DNA of 64,000 nt from Flavobacterium tegetincola DSM 22377 (GTDB taxonomy: Bacteria > Bacteroidota > Bacteroidia > Flavobacteriales > Flavobacteriaceae). Positions 7,339 to 16,556 of this stretch are shown here, in pieces. The stretch lies in the NCBI RefSeq assembly GCF_000425485.1, contig NZ_AUDN01000007.1, forward strand, positions 124,001 to 188,000. Reading direction: 5' to 3'. A program made the translations under genes and the position numbers. Positions within the stretch are counted from its first letter, which is position 1. Each line of letters starts with the position of its first letter. Below the pieces are notes generated by a model, which saw only the letters and a list, made by a program, of their open reading frames with translations, did not search any database and was not told the origin of the DNA.

Positions 7339-10314
7339 ATGAAGTCAATTTACATTTGGACTTTACTGCTTATGGCTGCATCGGTATGGGCTCAACAAGA
7401 TTTAACGGTGTCTGTTTTGGATGCCTCTACTAATAAACCAGTAGCAAATTTTTCACTTACCTTAGAAAATAAAGACAGAAATTTCCAGTCGGTTCAATTT
7501 TCTAACGACCAAGGAAAAGTTATTTTTCGAAATTTAGAAGCATTAGACGGTTACCAAGTTCGCTCGGAAGCCACATTGGAATTTGAGGCAGAATCTTCTG
7601 CATTTATAAGCGTTCGTTCCAATCAAAATGGAACTGTAACTTTATTGCTTAGAAGTAGGGGAGAACAACAATTACAGGAAGTGCAAGTTAGCTTTCGGTC
7701 TACCTCCAAAATTAATCAACGTGATGCAGAGGTTTCTTCAGAATTGAAAGCAGCTGAAATTCAGGAAATTCCAGTAGAAGGTCGGGATATTACACGCGTT
7801 TTGTATCGTTTGCCCAATGTTTCTCAAGCTACGGGTTTTTATCCAGAAGCTCCAAACGTAAGTATTAACGGTGCCAATGGTTTATTCACTTCCTACTTAA
7901 TTGACGGCATGGATAACAACGAACGCTTTTTGGGTGGTCAAAAGTTTGCTATTCCTTCTGGTTTTGTTAAAGATATTACGGTTTTGACCAGTAATTTTTC
8001 AGCAGAATATGGATTAACAGGAAGCGGAATTGTCGATATTACACCTAAATCAGGTTCGAATATTCTTACGGGAGAAGCTTTTTTCATCACTAGACCAGGT
8101 CCTTCAATAGATGGAACTTCTTCTTTTGCACAACGGGATTTGTCTGGAAATCAAGTCAAAGATGGTTTTGCTCGGTACCACGCGGGTGGCGGAATTGGTG
8201 GCGCTTTTGTAAAAGATAAAACGTTTTATTACATCAATTTGGAACACACCACTGATGTGAAAGACAATTTATTAAATGTGCCTGCTTTAGGAGTCAATGA
8301 AACAGTTCGTGGTACGAATACTTTTAATTATTTTTCGACAAAAGTAGACCAAATTTGGACTAAGAACTTTAGAAGTTCGCTTCGTGCGAATGTTGGAATG
8401 GTAGAAATTGAAAAACAAGGTGGCGGACTGGATGGTGGTTCGGCTTTTCCTTCCTCTGCAAGTACGCAACAACGCAACAGCATTCTAGTGGCTTTGAAAA
8501 ATTCGTATAGTTTTGGAAAATTAAGCGGAGAAACCAATATTCAATACAGTCGTTTTAACTGGGATTATGCCAATCCATTAAATGCAAACGACCCGCAAGT
8601 TACCGTATTGGGAACCAACGATGAAACTTTAGCAATTTTAGGACATCCTGGTTTTTATTTTAATACCATTGAAAATACGGTTCAATTGCAACAGAAATTC
8701 AAGTATTACCTGGACAATCATACTTTTAAATTTGGACTGAATTATATTCGAGGAGAACATGAGCTTTTTGGCGGTGGAAATCCAAATGGAAATTACACGG
8801 TAAAATTATCGCAACCTCAAATAGACGCTATTAATGCAAGTGGAATTGGAAGTAATTTGTCCATTAACGATATCCCGTCGGAGGTTTCGGTGGTGAATTA
8901 TAACGTGGAGTTACGACCTGCCTCTTTTGGAACACACCAAGATATTTATTCGGCTTATGTGGAAGATTTATGGTCGATTACAGATAAATTGAATATTACA
9001 CTTGGTTTGCGCTATGATTATGATAATTTGTCCAAAGGTGGAGCTACGGAAGGCGATTACAATAATTTGGCTCCCCGATTTAATTTTAACTACAAACTGA
9101 CCAATAACAGCAGTCTTCGTGGAGGCTACGGAATTGCATACGACAAGATTAATTACAGTGTTTACAGCGATGCTTTGCAGCAAAACACGACTTCGGCAGA
9201 TTATAAAACCCAGTTGCAAGCTTTTATTGATTTAGGGATTTTACCAGCAGATACCAATTTGGATGCCGTTACTTTTAATGGAAATATTTCTGCAAATTTG
9301 GCAAGTGTGACGTATTTAGAAGGACCTACGAGTGATCAATTGCAAGGTCAACGGGAAGGTGCTTTCTCTAATGAACGACGTATTTTAAATCCAAACGGTT
9401 ACGATAATCCCTATTCACACCAGTTTTCCATGGGATATCAATTGCAAGTGGATGAAAATAAATTGTTTTATGCAGATGTGGTGCACAATCGTGGTGAAAA
9501 TTTATTTCGTTTGCGCAACTTAAATGCTGCAGCAGAATATACGGTTGACCCCAATAATGTGGTGGTTCGAACACAAGAAGAAGCAGATGCGACACGTCCG
9601 GTTCCAATTGTAAATGGTACAGCAACTATAGACGGACAAACCATTACTGGTGTAGCACGAAATGTAATTATGAGTGAAACAGAAGGGAAATCGAGGTATT
9701 ATGCTTTGAGTTTGAATTATCAGAAATCCCGAGGGACTGACGTATATTCGTATCGCTTGAATTATACTTTATCTTCGCTGGAAAATGATACCGAAGATAT
9801 CAATTTTAGAGCTATGGACGGCAATAATTATGGTAACGAGTGGGGGCCATCCTTAAACGATAGAACCCATAATATTAATGGAATTTACAGTTATTATCCT
9901 TTTGAAGGTACAACTTTAACGCTAGCTGGATTATTACAAAGTGGCCAACCGATTAATCGAATTCCCATTGGTTTTGGAACTACGGATTTAAATGGAGATG
10001 GTTCTGGATTTAGTGATGCATACCAAGGAAATAGCGATCGTTTTCCAGGAGAAAGTAGAAACAGCGACCGTTTGCCCTGGAGTACAACTTTTGATGTAGG
10101 ATTGCAGCATCAGTTTGAGATTTCAGAAAATACAAAGATTGAGTTTAGAGCAGATGTCTTTAACGTTTTCAATGCCGAAAATTTGAGCGGTTACAGTAAT
10201 AATGCCACACAAAGTAACCAAATTCAAGGAGGTTCTGCCGCAAGTGGCTTGTTTACTCAACGAAATGCATCGCCACCGAGACAGTTTCAGTTTGGAGTTC
10301 GTTATTTGTTTTAA
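7339..10314 (+). CDS. TonB-dependent outer membrane receptor
   Basis: 991 residues. A signal peptide (MKSIYIWTLLLMAASVWAQQ) is followed by a CarboxypepD_reg-like domain (about 22-115), a plug domain (about 140-240, with IPVEGRDITRVLYRLPNVS and YLIDGMDNNERF) and a long beta-barrel with many aromatic-ended strands, ending in RQFQFGVRYLF as usual for outer-membrane barrels. It should import a ligand too large or too scarce for porins, driven by TonB-ExbBD. No SusD partner is adjacent. The kinase and exported nucleoside hydrolase downstream suggest, but do not prove, a nucleoside-type ligand. Confidence 0.92.
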   Translation: MKSIYIWTLLLMAASVWAQQDLTVSVLDASTNKPVANFSLTLENKDRNFQSVQFSNDQGKVIFRNLEALDGYQVRSEATLEFEAESSAFISVRSNQNGTVTLLLRSRGEQQLQEVQVSFRSTSKINQRDAEVSSELKAAEIQEIPVEGRDITRVLYRLPNVSQATGFYPEAPNVSINGANGLFTSYLIDGMDNNERFLGGQKFAIPSGFVKDITVLTSNFSAEYGLTGSGIVDITPKSGSNILTGEAFFITRPGPSIDGTSSFAQRDLSGNQVKDGFARYHAGGGIGGAFVKDKTFYYINLEHTTDVKDNLLNVPALGVNETVRGTNTFNYFSTKVDQIWTKNFRSSLRANVGMVEIEKQGGGLDGGSAFPSSASTQQRNSILVALKNSYSFGKLSGETNIQYSRFNWDYANPLNANDPQVTVLGTNDETLAILGHPGFYFNTIENTVQLQQKFKYYLDNHTFKFGLNYIRGEHELFGGGNPNGNYTVKLSQPQIDAINASGIGSNLSINDIPSEVSVVNYNVELRPASFGTHQDIYSAYVEDLWSITDKLNITLGLRYDYDNLSKGGATEGDYNNLAPRFNFNYKLTNNSSLRGGYGIAYDKINYSVYSDALQQNTTSADYKTQLQAFIDLGILPADTNLDAVTFNGNISANLASVTYLEGPTSDQLQGQREGAFSNERRILNPNGYDNPYSHQFSMGYQLQVDENKLFYADVVHNRGENLFRLRNLNAAAEYTVDPNNVVVRTQEEADATRPVPIVNGTATIDGQTITGVARNVIMSETEGKSRYYALSLNYQKSRGTDVYSYRLNYTLSSLENDTEDINFRAMDGNNYGNEWGPSLNDRTHNINGIYSYYPFEGTTLTLAGLLQSGQPINRIPIGFGTTDLNGDGSGFSDAYQGNSDRFPGESRNSDRLPWSTTFDVGLQHQFEISENTKIEFRADVFNVFNAENLSGYSNNATQSNQIQGGSAASGLFTQRNASPPRQFQFGVRYLF

Positions 10315-10371
10315 AAATTTGAAGATGCGAAATTTTCAATTGGTGGAAGATTTTCAGTGAAAATAGAATTT

Positions 10372-10457
10372 GCGTTAGGGATAGAAGCGGCATCCTTTTG
10401 TGGAGTTTACGGAGCAAAAGATACAGCGAATAGCCCGACCCTTTTGGGTAACGCCCT
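10372..10457. repeat. Structured intergenic repeat-like element 1
   Basis: Outer arms GCGTTA (10372-10377) and TAACGC (10449-10454) enclose a second stem (CTTTTG with CAAAAG) and a terminal CCC-TTTT-GGG hairpin inside the 3' part. The tail (AATAGCCCGACC, then GGGTAACGCCC) resembles the end of element 2 near 33.4 kb. From memory, similar elements are scattered between genes in Flavobacterium genomes; this was not checked. It lies between convergently placed ends of nothing, in a 161 bp gap of co-directional genes, and could also act as a transcription or mRNA stability element. Confidence 0.6.
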
Positions 10458-10475
10458 AATTTAAAAAATAAAAGT

Positions 10476-11468
10476 ATGTTTATATTAAATGCAAATAAGT
10501 TGGAAGAATTGACTGCTTATTTATACCAAAAAAACTGGTTGGCACCAGAGGAAGAAGTAGTTGAAATTTCTGTTCCTGGTGATGGAAATATGAATTGTGT
10601 TTTGCGAATTAGAACTTCTAACCGAAGTTTTATAATTAAGCAATCTAGGGATTATGTAGAGAAGTACCCTCAAATTGCGGCACCAGAAAAAAGAGTGCTT
10701 ACGGAAGGTGCTTTTTATAGTAAAATTGCAACCGTGAAAGAAATACAGTCGGTTATGCCTTCGATTTTAGGTATTGATGCCGAAAATAATTTGATTGCCT
10801 TGGAAGATTTAGGTCCGTCCAACGACTATACTATTTTGTATGATTTAGAACAAAAAATGACCGACCTAGAGTTGGAACAATTGGTGCATTATTTAAATAA
10901 TTTACATCATAGTTTTGAGAAAACAGTGGTGGATGAAGAGTTGATGAATACCGAAATGCGGCGTTTGAACTATGAACATATTTTTGAATATCCTTTTAGA
11001 ATTGACAATGGATTTGATTTGGATACCGTTCAAAAGGGGTTGCAGGATTTAGCTATTCCGTATAAAAAAGATACTATTTTAAAGCGAAAAGTAGAGCAAT
11101 TGGGAACCCTCTATTTGTCCAAAGGTAAATATTTATTGCATGGCGATTATTATCCTGGGAGTTGGCTAAATACAACGAAAGGGATGAAATTAATTGACCC
11201 CGAGTTTTGTTTTTATGGGCTTCGCGAATTTGATTTAGGGGTTTTTTTAGCGCATTTGTATATAACGGAACAAGGCGAAGCTGCTATTTCTTTTGTCAAG
11301 GAAAATTATTCGCATTTGGACCAATTGAATAAAAATATACTAGATGGTTTTATTGGAACGGAAATCATTAGAAGGCTGATTGGGCTCGCACAATTGCCTT
11401 TAAAAATGGATATACAAACGAAGAGCAGTTTACTAGTTTTTGCTCGAGATTTAATTTTAAAACAATAA
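10476..11468 (+). CDS. APH-fold phosphotransferase resembling methylthioribose kinase
   Basis: 330 residues of the choline/aminoglycoside kinase fold. The catalytic loop is HGDYYPGSWL (H222, D224) and the metal-binding segment is LIDPEFCFYGLREFDLG (D241). The IDPEFxFYG pattern is the one seen in S-methyl-5-thioribose kinase (MtnK) rather than in antibiotic kinases. It presumably phosphorylates a small sugar-like alcohol in the cytoplasm. The nucleoside hydrolase starts 2 bp after its stop, so the two are cotranscribed, which would fit phosphorylation of the pentose released from a nucleoside. The exact substrate is inference. Confidence 0.8.
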   Translation: MFILNANKLEELTAYLYQKNWLAPEEEVVEISVPGDGNMNCVLRIRTSNRSFIIKQSRDYVEKYPQIAAPEKRVLTEGAFYSKIATVKEIQSVMPSILGIDAENNLIALEDLGPSNDYTILYDLEQKMTDLELEQLVHYLNNLHHSFEKTVVDEELMNTEMRRLNYEHIFEYPFRIDNGFDLDTVQKGLQDLAIPYKKDTILKRKVEQLGTLYLSKGKYLLHGDYYPGSWLNTTKGMKLIDPEFCFYGLREFDLGVFLAHLYITEQGEAAISFVKENYSHLDQLNKNILDGFIGTEIIRRLIGLAQLPLKMDIQTKSSLLVFARDLILKQ

Positions 11469-11470
11469 CA

Positions 11471-12433
11471 ATGAAAAATATACTTTTATTTTTTACCGTA
11501 TTATTTGCGACGGGAATGCAGGCACAAACGAAAGTTTGGTTTGATACCGATTTGATGATTGGAATGCCAGACAAAACGCCAAGAGAGGTGGATGATGGTA
11601 TCACATTAATCATGGCTTTAAAGCAACCACAGATTGAAATTGTGGGAATAAGTTCCATTACTTATGTGGATTACAGCTACGACGTGATTCATAAAATTAT
11701 GGATTGGCATTATGAAGGTCCGGCAATTCCCGTGTATAAAGGTTCGCCAGAAGCAAATGATTTGGGAGTAGAAAATGACGCGACTAGAGCTTTGTATGCT
11801 GCATTGAAGAAAGAAAAGCTAACGATTTTGGCTTTGGGACCGATGACGAATATTGCTACTTTAATTCAAAATCATCCCGATATTATCAGTCAGATAGATA
11901 AAATATCTATTTGTGCGGCACGAACACCAGGCTTGCCTTTTAATCCAGGAAATGGAAAGTTGAATGTTTTTGATTATAATTATGAGTTGGATACAAAATC
12001 GATGGATGTGATTTTAAATTCGTCCATTCCACTTGTTTTTGCAGGGTATGAACCTAGTTCTTATACCCATATTGGTAACATTGATTTTGCAAGTTTGGAC
12101 TTAAATGAAGAAGCGGATAAGTGGCTTTTTGATATCGTACAACCTTGGATGAAGCAAAACGAGCAGTTTTTTGGTGTACATGGTTTTATTCCTTTTGATT
12201 GTTCTACGTTAGGGGTGATTACCCATCCCGAGTATTTTACCTACCATAAAAATATTCCCATAAAAGTAACTTACAAGAAGAACGACGCTTTGGAAGTGCA
12301 GCCCGACACTCCTTATAAAAATTTTCTAGAGGTTTCATACAAATTTAAAACGAAGAAAAAAGTGGATTATGCAATTCAGGCGTTGCAAGGTTTTGAGGAG
12401 AAAATTTTGGAGACTTTAAGCGTGAAGAACTAA
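11471..12433 (+). CDS. Exported inosine/uridine-type nucleoside hydrolase
   Basis: 320 residues with a signal peptide (MKNILLFFTVLFATGMQAQ), so it acts in the periplasm or outside. The nucleoside hydrolase signature is present but modified: FDTDLMIG (D25, D27), then D41/D42 in REVDDGITLIMAL, with extra residues between them compared with the usual DTDPGxDDA. LALGPMTNIATLI and a late FDCST motif are also typical of the family. These enzymes split the N-glycosidic bond of nucleosides, using calcium held by the Asp cluster. It is the last gene of the kinase-hydrolase pair, downstream of a TonB receptor. Confidence 0.88.
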   Translation: MKNILLFFTVLFATGMQAQTKVWFDTDLMIGMPDKTPREVDDGITLIMALKQPQIEIVGISSITYVDYSYDVIHKIMDWHYEGPAIPVYKGSPEANDLGVENDATRALYAALKKEKLTILALGPMTNIATLIQNHPDIISQIDKISICAARTPGLPFNPGNGKLNVFDYNYELDTKSMDVILNSSIPLVFAGYEPSSYTHIGNIDFASLDLNEEADKWLFDIVQPWMKQNEQFFGVHGFIPFDCSTLGVITHPEYFTYHKNIPIKVTYKKNDALEVQPDTPYKNFLEVSYKFKTKKKVDYAIQALQGFEEKILETLSVKN

Positions 12434-12535
12434 CAAAAATTTAGGCTTTGTTTGCAATCCACAATGGGAAAGGAAGCGTATATTTATAAAAAGACTTTTT
12501 TAAAGAGTTGAATCAATAATTTTAAATTTAATTAG

Positions 12536-13162
12536 ATGAAAGTAGTAAGTTATATCATTGTTTTATTTACCGTATTAAGCTGTAATGCACAAACAGAAAA
12601 GCTGTCATTAACGCCGAAAAATGGTCAAGCAGTTGCTGTTTTTGCATCCGGTTGTTTTTGGTGTACCGAACATGTTTTTGAAGCAGTAGTAGGAGTGAAG
12701 GAAGCTGTTTCTGGGTATTCTGGCGGCACTTTAAAAAATCCATCTTACGAACAAGTGGGAACAAACAGGACAGGTCATGCTGAGTCCATTGCTGTTTTTT
12801 ACGATCCAAAAGTGGTTTCCTATAAAGAGTTGGTTACTGTTTTTTTTGCATCACAAGACCCAACGACCCCAAATCAGCAAGGACCAGATAAAGGTTCGTC
12901 GTATCGTTCTATTGCATTTTATAACGATGCTGCAGAGAAAAAAATAATTGAAGATAAAATTAAGGAGCTTACTGCAAATAAAGTTTTTTCGAGACCGATT
13001 GTTACCGAAGTAAAACCAGTATCTGATTTTTACGAAGCAGAAGCGTACCACCAAGATTACGTAAAAAATAATCCCAATCAGTCCTATGTTAGAGGGGTTT
13101 CTATACCAAGATACAATGCATTTAAAAAGAACTACAAAGGAAAATTAAAACCTAATTCTTAA
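12536..13162 (+). CDS. msrA: Exported peptide-methionine (S)-S-oxide reductase
   Basis: 208 residues. After a lipoprotein-type leader (lipobox VLSC, C16) comes the MsrA catalytic motif [11 protein letters not shown] (nucleophile C40), then [23 protein letters not shown] and [16 protein letters not shown], all classic for the family. It reduces the S-epimer of methionine sulfoxide in proteins. The leader means it works in the envelope rather than in the cytoplasm, where most MsrA act. msrB follows after 5 bp with its own lipoprotein leader, so the pair covers both epimers in the same compartment. Confidence 0.95.
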   Translation: MKVVSYIIVLFTVLSCNAQTEKLSLTPKNGQAVAVFASGCFWCTEHVFEAVVGVKEAVSGYSGGTLKNPSYEQVGTNRTGHAESIAVFYDPKVVSYKELVTVFFASQDPTTPNQQGPDKGSSYRSIAFYNDAAEKKIIEDKIKELTANKVFSRPIVTEVKPVSDFYEAEAYHQDYVKNNPNQSYVRGVSIPRYNAFKKNYKGKLKPNS

Positions 13163-13167
13163 AAATT

Positions 13168-13710
13168 ATGAAATTATATACACAAATAGCGCTTATTTTT
13201 CTGGCGGGATTCAGTTTTACAGCTTGTAAAGACGCCGCTAAAAATACTGATTACCTTGCGGAATCAGACGTGATCACACAAGAGCAACCGAAATTATCAC
13301 TGACTGATATTTCGCTTAAAAAAGTAGTCAAAACTGAGGAAGAATGGAAAAAAGAACTTACCTCCAGTCAATATGCGATTTTGAGAGAAAAAGGCACTGA
13401 ACGTCCTTATGACAACAAATTTGATGACAATCATAAAAAAGGAAATTACTTTTGTGCAGCGTGTAAATTGCCTTTATTCTCATCGAAGACAAAATTTGAT
13501 TCAGGTACAGGGTGGCCAAGTTTCTACGATGTCATCGACGAAAATAGAGTAAAGGAAGTGGTGGACAAAAGCTTAGGAATGGTTCGCGGAGAAATTGTTT
13601 GTGCTCGTTGCGATGGGCATTTGGGGCATTTATTTGACGACGGTCCAAGTCCTACAGGATTGCGATATTGTATGAATTCAGCATCTATGTTATTCCAAGA
13701 AGCAAAATAG
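13168..13710 (+). CDS. msrB: Exported peptide-methionine (R)-S-oxide reductase
   Basis: 180 residues with a lipoprotein signal (lipobox FTAC, C20). The catalytic domain starts near residue 58 and has the four zinc cysteines C96/C99 and C145/C148, the GTGWPSFYD motif, and RYCMNS with the catalytic C168. It reduces the R-epimer of protein methionine sulfoxide. It sits 5 bp behind msrA in a two-gene operon closed by a strong terminator. The likely electron donor (a periplasmic thiol system) is not in the window. Confidence 0.95.
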   Translation: MKLYTQIALIFLAGFSFTACKDAAKNTDYLAESDVITQEQPKLSLTDISLKKVVKTEEEWKKELTSSQYAILREKGTERPYDNKFDDNHKKGNYFCAACKLPLFSSKTKFDSGTGWPSFYDVIDENRVKEVVDKSLGMVRGEIVCARCDGHLGHLFDDGPSPTGLRYCMNSASMLFQEAK

Positions 13711-13730
13711 TTTAACTTATTTACTCATTC

Positions 13731-13772
13731 AAAAAAGAGCGTTTGTTGCATTGACAATAACGCTCTTTTTTT
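13731..13772. terminator. Bidirectional terminator between msrB and the HAD gene
   Basis: AAGAGCGTT and AACGCTCTT form the stem, with six A on the left and seven T on the right. It can end transcription of msrB on the plus strand and of the convergent HAD gene on the minus strand. Confidence 0.85.
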
Positions 13773-13786
13773 GTACTCTATTTTTA

Positions 13787-14470
13787 TTATTGGTAATGTG
13801 CCACTAAAAGATGTGCCATTTCCAAAATATCTTTAGCTACATAATCAGGATTGCGAGCTAAATTGTAGAGTGACTGTCCTTCACGAGCGATGAAACCAGT
13901 TGCCAAACCCGCATGAGAAGCTCCTGCAATATCCCAACCGTGTGCTGCAATAAGCATCATTTCTTCAGGAGCTACAGCTAGTTTTTTGGCTGCCCAATGG
14001 TAGGTTTCTTTCGCGGGTTTGTATTTTCTAACGGTATCAATACTTAACGCTTGTTCGAAATAGTGCGTCAAATTAGAATTTTCCAACTGTTTTTGCAATG
14101 CTCCGTCGGGCGAATTTGTCAAAGTAATCAATCGGAAACCATTTTCTTTTAAAAGGTGCAAACCTTTTGCAACGTCGGGATATGTTTGTAAAGAGGTGAT
14201 TATAGCTAATGTTTCTTTAATTTGTGCTTCACTAACGTTTACATCAAGTGATGTTGCCGCCATTTGAAGTGTTGTTGCAGCAATGGTTGTGAAATCATGG
14301 TATTGCTCAATTTCATTAGAAACTGTTGAATAATGCAGCAACATTCCGAACCAAATCCGAAAACCTTGTTCTTGATTTAGTAGTAAATTGATGGCTTTTT
14401 TTAATGGTGTCATGTCCAATAAAGTTTCGTTTACATCAAAAACGAGTACCGGTTTTTTTTGAGTCATCAT
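13787..14470 (-). CDS. HAD hydrolase, haloacid dehalogenase type II-like
   Basis: 227 residues. Motif I is FDVNETLLD with the nucleophilic Asp at 12; motif II is LTNSP; motif III is the Lys in KYKPAKETYHWA; motif IV is AAHGWDIAGASHAG. The FDVNETL and HGWDI patterns are those of 2-haloacid dehalogenase type II. Closest relatives hydrolyse 2-haloalkanoic acids, but many homologues have no tested substrate, so dehalogenation is only possible. It follows the GH113-like gene by 15 bp and shares its terminator region with msrB in convergent orientation. Confidence 0.88.
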   Translation of the reverse strand: MMTQKKPVLVFDVNETLLDMTPLKKAINLLLNQEQGFRIWFGMLLHYSTVSNEIEQYHDFTTIAATTLQMAATSLDVNVSEAQIKETLAIITSLQTYPDVAKGLHLLKENGFRLITLTNSPDGALQKQLENSNLTHYFEQALSIDTVRKYKPAKETYHWAAKKLAVAPEEMMLIAAHGWDIAGASHAGLATGFIAREGQSLYNLARNPDYVAKDILEMAHLLVAHYQ

Positions 14471-14485
14471 TCTATAAAATTTAAA

Positions 14486-15502
14486 TTATTTGTACCAATT
14501 TCGAATGGTTTCCAATGCAGGTTTATCTTGAGGTGTGTAGTCTACGCTATTTTTTTCCTCTCGATGGTAGTCATCGGCATACCATTTCCATGCAAAACCA
14601 CCTACAAACCAATCTTTAGTAGTCAAGACTCGAAATAAAGCTTCGTAAGCATTTACTTGAGCCTGATTATTTTTGTTGTTTTTATGTTCCGTCCAAGGCT
14701 CTTCTGCAGCAAAGTCTGCGTTTCGGTATCCAAACTCAGTGAACATAATTTTTTTATTGAATTTTTTTTGAGTAGCCTCTATCTTATCAATGTGCTTTTT
14801 CCAAGCTAGAGTTAATTCATCAACGGTGGGATTTGCAGCCTCAGATAAAGGAAAATACGCATCAATCCCTATGTAATCCAGTTCGTTCCAAAATGGGACT
14901 TTATCAAAATCATCCCAATTTGCGGCATAAGTTAGTTTCCCGTTATACACTTTCTTTATTTTGGCAATCAGTTGCATCCAATACTCTGGGCGTTTGGCAA
15001 CTGCATTTCCCAGTTCAGTTCCAAAACAGAAAAGTTCAATTTGTTCTTTTTGGGCCAATTTAGCATAAATTAGAATGTATTCTTCGTAATCTGCTTCCCA
15101 TTTTTGCCAATCTAAATCTGAGGCAAAGTCTAAATTTCCGGTATAAAAATTATGATTGACCCATAAATGAGGTTTTAGCATTACCGTCATTTTCTGCCCA
15201 TGAGCTAAACGCGTACTTGCCAGAATTCCCTCAGTTCTTTCGCCCCACCATTGCCTCTTATTGTTGTAGCGAACTGCTGCGTTTTCAACATCTACAAAGG
15301 CATAGGGAATTAAAGAAACGGAATTGACATGCTGTGCTTTTAACTCATCGAACGTACTACTTTTTAGCCCTTTAATTGGTGCTACCAAATTCATTCCCTT
15401 GAATTCCATTTTTACTAGAGGAACAGAATTGAGTTGGTAATAGGCCGAAACACTACCAATTATCAAAAGAGATAGGGTGGTCAAAAAAAGTTTTTTCTTC
15501 AT
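14486..15502 (-). CDS. Glycoside hydrolase family 113-like TIM-barrel protein
   Basis: 338 residues with an N-terminal signal or anchor segment (MKKKLFLTTLSLLIIGSVSA). The rest reads as a TIM barrel: GMNLVAP near the start, MLKPHLWV on an early strand, FCFGTELGNA with the putative acid/base E163, YIGIDAYFPLS, and MFTEFGYR with the putative nucleophile E256. This set is that of GH113 beta-mannanase-like proteins, often annotated simply as GTA TIM-barrel. Substrate is unknown; there is no polysaccharide utilisation locus around it. Probably cotranscribed with the HAD gene 15 bp downstream. Confidence 0.8.
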   Translation of the reverse strand: MKKKLFLTTLSLLIIGSVSAYYQLNSVPLVKMEFKGMNLVAPIKGLKSSTFDELKAQHVNSVSLIPYAFVDVENAAVRYNNKRQWWGERTEGILASTRLAHGQKMTVMLKPHLWVNHNFYTGNLDFASDLDWQKWEADYEEYILIYAKLAQKEQIELFCFGTELGNAVAKRPEYWMQLIAKIKKVYNGKLTYAANWDDFDKVPFWNELDYIGIDAYFPLSEAANPTVDELTLAWKKHIDKIEATQKKFNKKIMFTEFGYRNADFAAEEPWTEHKNNKNNQAQVNAYEALFRVLTTKDWFVGGFAWKWYADDYHREEKNSVDYTPQDKPALETIRNWYK

Positions 15503-15815
15503 ACTTGTAAAGTTACTTATTAAAAAAAGGTATTCTAAATTTCAATAAAAAAATTAAGGTTTATTTGAGAATTATAATGGACGTATTAGCTAAAAAAAGT
15601 TTATTAAAGAGCAAAATTTTTATAAACAATGATCCGATTTAGATGGAATAATTACCTTTCCATTTTGACATGGTATTTTTCAGATTATGAAATTATAGGC
15701 TGTAATCTGTAGTTATAAAACGTTCTTTTTTTTAAATAGAAAATAATAGTATGCTGGTTATATTACTGGATAAATAAGTGCTACAATAAAAATTTATTTT
15801 ACTTTACTAAAGAAA
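15503..15815. other. Intergenic, no gene seen
   Basis: A 313 bp AT-rich gap between two minus-strand genes. It must hold the promoter of the GH113-like gene. I see no convincing ORF, RNA or repeat. Confidence 0.5.
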
Positions 15816-16496
15816 TTAAACAACTCTTCTGTTGGATGTAAAATTCAGTTTAACAGTTATTTTAATTGCTTTAACTAAAGCTAAGGTTAAGAAAAGCACA
15901 CTGAAGAATAGATTCATAAAGTTACTCAAATTTATCTTGCTACTCATCAGAATGAAGTTCCCAACATGAGCAAAAAACAGCATTCCTAACGTAGTTCCTA
16001 GCACTGCACCAAAGATAAATCTCGTGTTACTTTTCTTGGTTTTTAGTAGTATTTCTGACCTAAAAAGATAACTGTAAATTCCGGCCCAGTAAGGCCATTG
16101 GATGAAGTTAAGTCCATTTAAAAATACCGCAAGAAAGAATGGATATTGTGCCAATTTGAAATCAGAAAGAGTGGAGGATTTGTTATTATTTATTGTATCA
16201 GTTAAGAAATAAATCCCAACAAATAGTAGAAAAACGAACGTAAATAAATCAATCGCTGTTAGAAGTTTTTTCTGATTGACAAGCCACAATGCCATTTTAC
16301 TAACAAAATTTAGAACGAAAAATTGAATCGTGATTATTCCAGCAATAAAAAAAAGCGAAGCCCATTTCCCTTGTTCAGTCAAAACTTGCAAACTAATGAC
16401 GTTGATGTATCCCAAGGGAAGTGAACCCATTAAGCTAATACCCATTCCTAAAAGTAGTGGGCGATCTTTAGGTGCATATTTACGTAGTAATTTCAT
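15816..16496 (-). CDS. LysE-type exporter-like membrane protein
   Basis: 226 residues with about six membrane segments. The first helix carries GSLPLGYINVISLQVL, resembling the LysE/RhtB family pattern GLPxGPVN, and the third or fourth carries a NGLNFIQWPYWAG segment that corresponds to the NPLxxLFWxG motif of the family. LysE proteins export amino acids or other small metabolites across the inner membrane. It lies 60 bp after the NRDE gene in the same direction. The family call is moderate and the substrate unknown. Confidence 0.7.
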   Translation of the reverse strand: MKLLRKYAPKDRPLLLGMGISLMGSLPLGYINVISLQVLTEQGKWASLFFIAGIITIQFFVLNFVSKMALWLVNQKKLLTAIDLFTFVFLLFVGIYFLTDTINNNKSSTLSDFKLAQYPFFLAVFLNGLNFIQWPYWAGIYSYLFRSEILLKTKKSNTRFIFGAVLGTTLGMLFFAHVGNFILMSSKINLSNFMNLFFSVLFLTLALVKAIKITVKLNFTSNRRVV

Positions 16497-16556
16497 GTAA
16501 TTCTAATGCATTAATAATGGAATAAACGTCTCTTATAATACTGCATTTTGCTCTAT

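Noticed and set aside
8287..8537. Minus-strand frames within the TonB receptor gene
   Set aside because: Antisense frames to a clear receptor gene without promoter or family signal.
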